Shown piece after piece: positions 6,017 to 7,424 of a stretch of 7,424 nucleotides of DNA (positions are counted from its first letter, which is position 1; each line of letters starts with the position of its first letter). Both the position numbers and the translations under genes were made by a program. Source of the DNA: Candidatus Fermentibacterales bacterium (lineage in GTDB: Bacteria > Fermentibacterota > Fermentibacteria > Fermentibacterales > JAFGKQ01); the NCBI GenBank assembly GCA_016928495.1, contig JAFGKQ010000013.1, positions 1 through 7,424 of the forward strand, given 5' to 3'. The notes below the pieces were generated by a model, which was not told the origin of the DNA, did not search any database, and saw only the letters and a list, made by a program, of their open reading frames with translations.

Positions 6017-6706
6017 TCAGAACCTCGTCCCCACCATTATGCGGACGGAGGACATGTCGTAGCAGTCCGGGAAATCGATGGAAGCGTAGAGACTCGCCCT
6101 TCTGTCATCCAGCAGGGCTGCGTCGATGGCACTGATGGCGCGGTTGACCAGCGCGAAGGCAGCTATGTACAGGCTCCGCCTGAACCAGAGCCTGCTCACC
6201 CTGTAGAGGTCCCTGAACTCGAGCATGGCAGACTCGGACGACCAGCTCCACGAATCCGCACCGTATCTGGCGTGTGACTCGTAGTATTCGCGCTGCCTGT
6301 CCGGGTCGTCCGGGTAGTAGTACCTCGCCAGCCGCCTCACGTAGTCGTTGTACTCGTCGCTCGACATGAAGTCACCGATGTCCTCGAGGAAATCGTGGGG
6401 CCTGCCTCTCACGGACAGCCCGGCCTCCTCCAGGGCCAGCGAAACGTAGTCGTCCCTGTTGAAGCTGCCTTCGAGGTAGGAGAGGCCAACGCCGGCCCAG
6501 GTCGCGATCTCGAGGCCAAGGAAGACGTTGCCGAGACCTCCGTGCCCCAGGTGGTGCTGACCCCAGCCCGGGAGAGCCACTGACCTGAGAACCGCGCCCC
6601 TGTTGGACACCGCCAGGGCCGCACAGGGAAGCACCAGCGCGAGCACCAGGATCAGAGGGATCAGGGACGTGCCGGCGGATCTCCTCTCAGTCGACCACTG
6701 CGGCAT
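6017..6706 (-). CDS. Exported DUF5683-like protein, function unknown
   Basis: This gives 229 residues from ATG at 6706, with GGAG 7 nt upstream; the start lies within the last codons of the previous gene (20-nt overlap). A hydrophobic segment at 14-32 ('SLIPLILVLALVLPCAALA') is a signal peptide. The Cys at 28 follows Pro, so it is not a good lipobox. 'LRSVALPGWGQHHLGHGGLG' (40-59) matches the 'RS...PGwGQ.y.g....g' start that I know from DUF5683 proteins. It is followed by a hydrophobic stretch (60-77) and, near the end, 'YRVSRLWFRRSLYIAAFALV' (168-187) plus 'ISAIDAALL', like that family's second hydrophobic hairpin ending in 'DA'. Between them, residues 83-165 form a charged, Tyr-rich insert that is longer than I would expect. 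The C-terminus ends in Arg-Phe. DUF5683 proteins are common in FCB genomes and uncharacterised. It is likely an envelope protein; its partner could be any of the neighbours. Confidence 0.75.
   Translation of the reverse strand: MPQWSTERRSAGTSLIPLILVLALVLPCAALAVSNRGAVLRSVALPGWGQHHLGHGGLGNVFLGLEIATWAGVGLSYLEGSFNRDDYVSLALEEAGLSVRGRPHDFLEDIGDFMSSDEYNDYVRRLARYYYPDDPDRQREYYESHARYGADSWSWSSESAMLEFRDLYRVSRLWFRRSLYIAAFALVNRAISAIDAALLDDRRASLYASIDFPDCYDMSSVRIMVGTRF
6023..6026 (-). promoter_or_regulatory. Ribosome-binding site of the metallopeptidase gene
   Basis: GAGG on the minus strand, 7 nt before the ATG at 6015, formed by the last codons of the DUF5683-like gene (Gly-Thr-Arg-Phe). The good spacing supports the start at 6015. 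Confidence 0.55.
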
Positions 6707-7424
6707 GGAATAGCTCCGTTCCTCTGCCCGAGGAGTTCTCGATCTCCAGGGTCACGAAGTAGACACCGGAGGCAAGGTCGGAGGCGTCCCACCCGACCTC
6801 ACAGGGCAGGCCACCGGCCGCTGCGCCCTGGCTCTCGCTCACCAGCTCCCCGGCCATGTTGAACGCCCTGATCTCATAACCGCAGTCCGCCACCGGGATG
6901 AACCGGATGGTCGCCGATCCGTCGAGGACCGGATTGGGATAGACGAAGAAGCTGCCATCCTCCAGAAAGCAGGATCCGCCGGACTGACCGGGGAGAGGAG
7001 GCAGGTCCTCGGGCCACCAGCAGTTCTCCAGCCCGGTTGCCAGCCAGGTCGCCCAGCCGCCCGGTGGGCTGGCGCTGGTTCTCCAGCCGCAAACGAACCC
7101 TGACGGATCGCAGGCGAACAGCTCGAGCTGGCCGTCGCCCTCGAGGTCCACGAGCAGCGGAGACCCGGCCGGATCGTCGCCCACTGACAGCGGGAATCCC
7201 GGAACCAGGTCGCCATCGCCGTTCCAGAGCATGATCCTCCCATCCCGGAGGAAGCACAGAGCCAGGCCCGGCCCACCGGAGGCGCGATTGCCGGGCTCGA
7301 ATCCTCCGGATAGCAGGGTGTCGCACTCGACGAGCCTCGGCCAGTCGGTCAGCACAGCTCCCGAAGCCTCGATCGCTGCGGCGCCCCCGTCCGTCTCGAG
7401 AAGGATCTCGAGGTATCCGTCCTC
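6687..7424 (-). CDS. Secreted FG-GAP/VCBS-like propeller protein with C-terminal sorting tail, 5' end outside window
   Basis: The frame is open from the right edge, giving 245 residues. A GTG at 7355 could be read as a start, but the residues before it ('EDGYLEILLETDGGAAAIEA') continue the same repeat, so the gene almost certainly begins outside. Repeat units: 'DGYLEILLETDGG...VLTDWP' (2-29), and 'DGRIMLWNGDGDLVPGFPLS' (61-80) followed by 'GSPLLVDLEGDGQLELFACD' (87-106) and 'GFVCGW'. These follow the pattern 'G.v.vWn.dG..v.GfPl...... sPl..Dl.gDG..E' of FG-GAP/VCBS propellers, which often bind Ca2+ through the D-x-x-G-D-G loop and serve in adhesion or binding. Residues 160-245 form a sorting tail. 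No catalytic domain is visible in this part; one might lie upstream. This is the first gene of the visible cluster. Confidence 0.8.
   Translation of the reverse strand, partial: EDGYLEILLETDGGAAAIEASGAVLTDWPRLVECDTLLSGGFEPGNRASGGPGLALCFLRDGRIMLWNGDGDLVPGFPLSVGDDPAGSPLLVDLEGDGQLELFACDPSGFVCGWRTSASPPGGWATWLATGLENCWWPEDLPPLPGQSGGSCFLEDGSFFVYPNPVLDGSATIRFIPVADCGYEIRAFNMAGELVSESQGAAAGGLPCEVGWDASDLASGVYFVTLEIENSSGRGTELFHAAVVD
6690..6947 (-). other. C-terminal type A-like sorting domain of the propeller protein
   Basis: This encodes residues 160-245: 'FVYPNPVLDGSATIRF', then 'YEIRAFNMAGELVSES', 'CEVGWDASDLASGVYFVTLE' and an end 'TELFHAAVVD'. It has the same plan as the tail of the metallopeptidase two genes downstream (PNP turn, 'i.aFNm.Gelv', 'LasGVYfv'). 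However, the last strand lacks the usual Lys and terminal Arg, so it is a divergent version. It contains two Cys (181, 208), which could pair. Confidence 0.72.
6714..6717 (-). promoter_or_regulatory. Ribosome-binding site of the DUF5683-like gene
   Basis: GGAG on the minus strand, 7 nt before the ATG at 6706 and inside the coding region of the previous gene. It supports this start despite the 20-nt overlap. Confidence 0.6.

Noticed and set aside
6600-6640. Possible lipobox in the DUF5683-like protein (LVLPC)
   Set aside because: Pro directly before Cys is not accepted in lipoboxes; an ordinary signal peptide ending near Ala-Leu-Ala fits better.
7353-7355. GTG as the start of the FG-GAP/VCBS-like protein
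   Set aside because: The 23 codons before it are open to the window edge and encode a continuing repeat unit (DGYLEILLETDGG), with no signal peptide after the GTG.
1-7424. Promoters, terminators, tRNA, CRISPR or insertion-sequence ends
   Set aside because: No non-coding gap longer than one base exists between the genes, and I found no T-rich hairpin, repeat array, inverted-repeat end or transposase-like frame.

Overview
The window is a single minus-strand gene cluster, probably one operon cut at both ends. It encodes secreted and outer-membrane proteins and has essentially no non-coding DNA. In transcription order (right to left) it holds: (1) the C-terminal part of a secreted FG-GAP/VCBS-like propeller protein with a C-terminal sorting tail (6687-7424, 5' end outside); (2) a small exported protein of the DUF5683 type (6017-6706); (3) a secreted HExxH metallopeptidase resembling family M30/hyicolysin, also with a sorting tail (4315-6015); (4) a small exported, cysteine-rich NHL/WD-type propeller (3591-4352); (5) a 1048-residue outer-membrane beta-barrel-type protein (448-3594); (6) the N-terminus of an Omp85/TpsB-type protein with POTRA domains (1-448, 3' end outside). 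The five junctions are a 20-nt overlap, a 1-nt gap, a 38-nt overlap, a 4-nt overlap (GTGA) and a 1-nt overlap (TGATG).

The organism looks like a diderm bacterium with high G+C (about 60-65% by eye) from the FCB superphylum or a related candidate phylum. The reasons are the two PNP...GVYF-type C-terminal tails (type IX secretion/FlgD-like fold), the DUF5683-like protein, and the large barrel with 'isG.K...ldQ.L.l.i.G.l', 'ELD.V...LGD' and 'DYt.DY..G.itFt' motifs. I associate that combination with Bacteroidota relatives, Gemmatimonadota and candidate phyla such as Fermentibacteria or Eisenbacteria. The exact phylum is a guess.

Read together, the genes suggest an envelope module: two surface-directed or secreted proteins with sorting tails, two small exported proteins, a large barrel and an Omp85 partner. 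The barrel carries short motifs reminiscent of SprA/Sov, the outer-membrane translocon of type IX secretion, but it is less than half SprA's length. The Omp85 protein could assemble or plug the barrel. Whether this is a dedicated secretion/display device or simply a housekeeping group of envelope proteins cannot be decided from this window.

I saw no tRNA, rRNA, CRISPR, insertion sequence, promoter or terminator. The long plus-strand open frames are codon-aligned shadows caused by G+C-rich codon usage.
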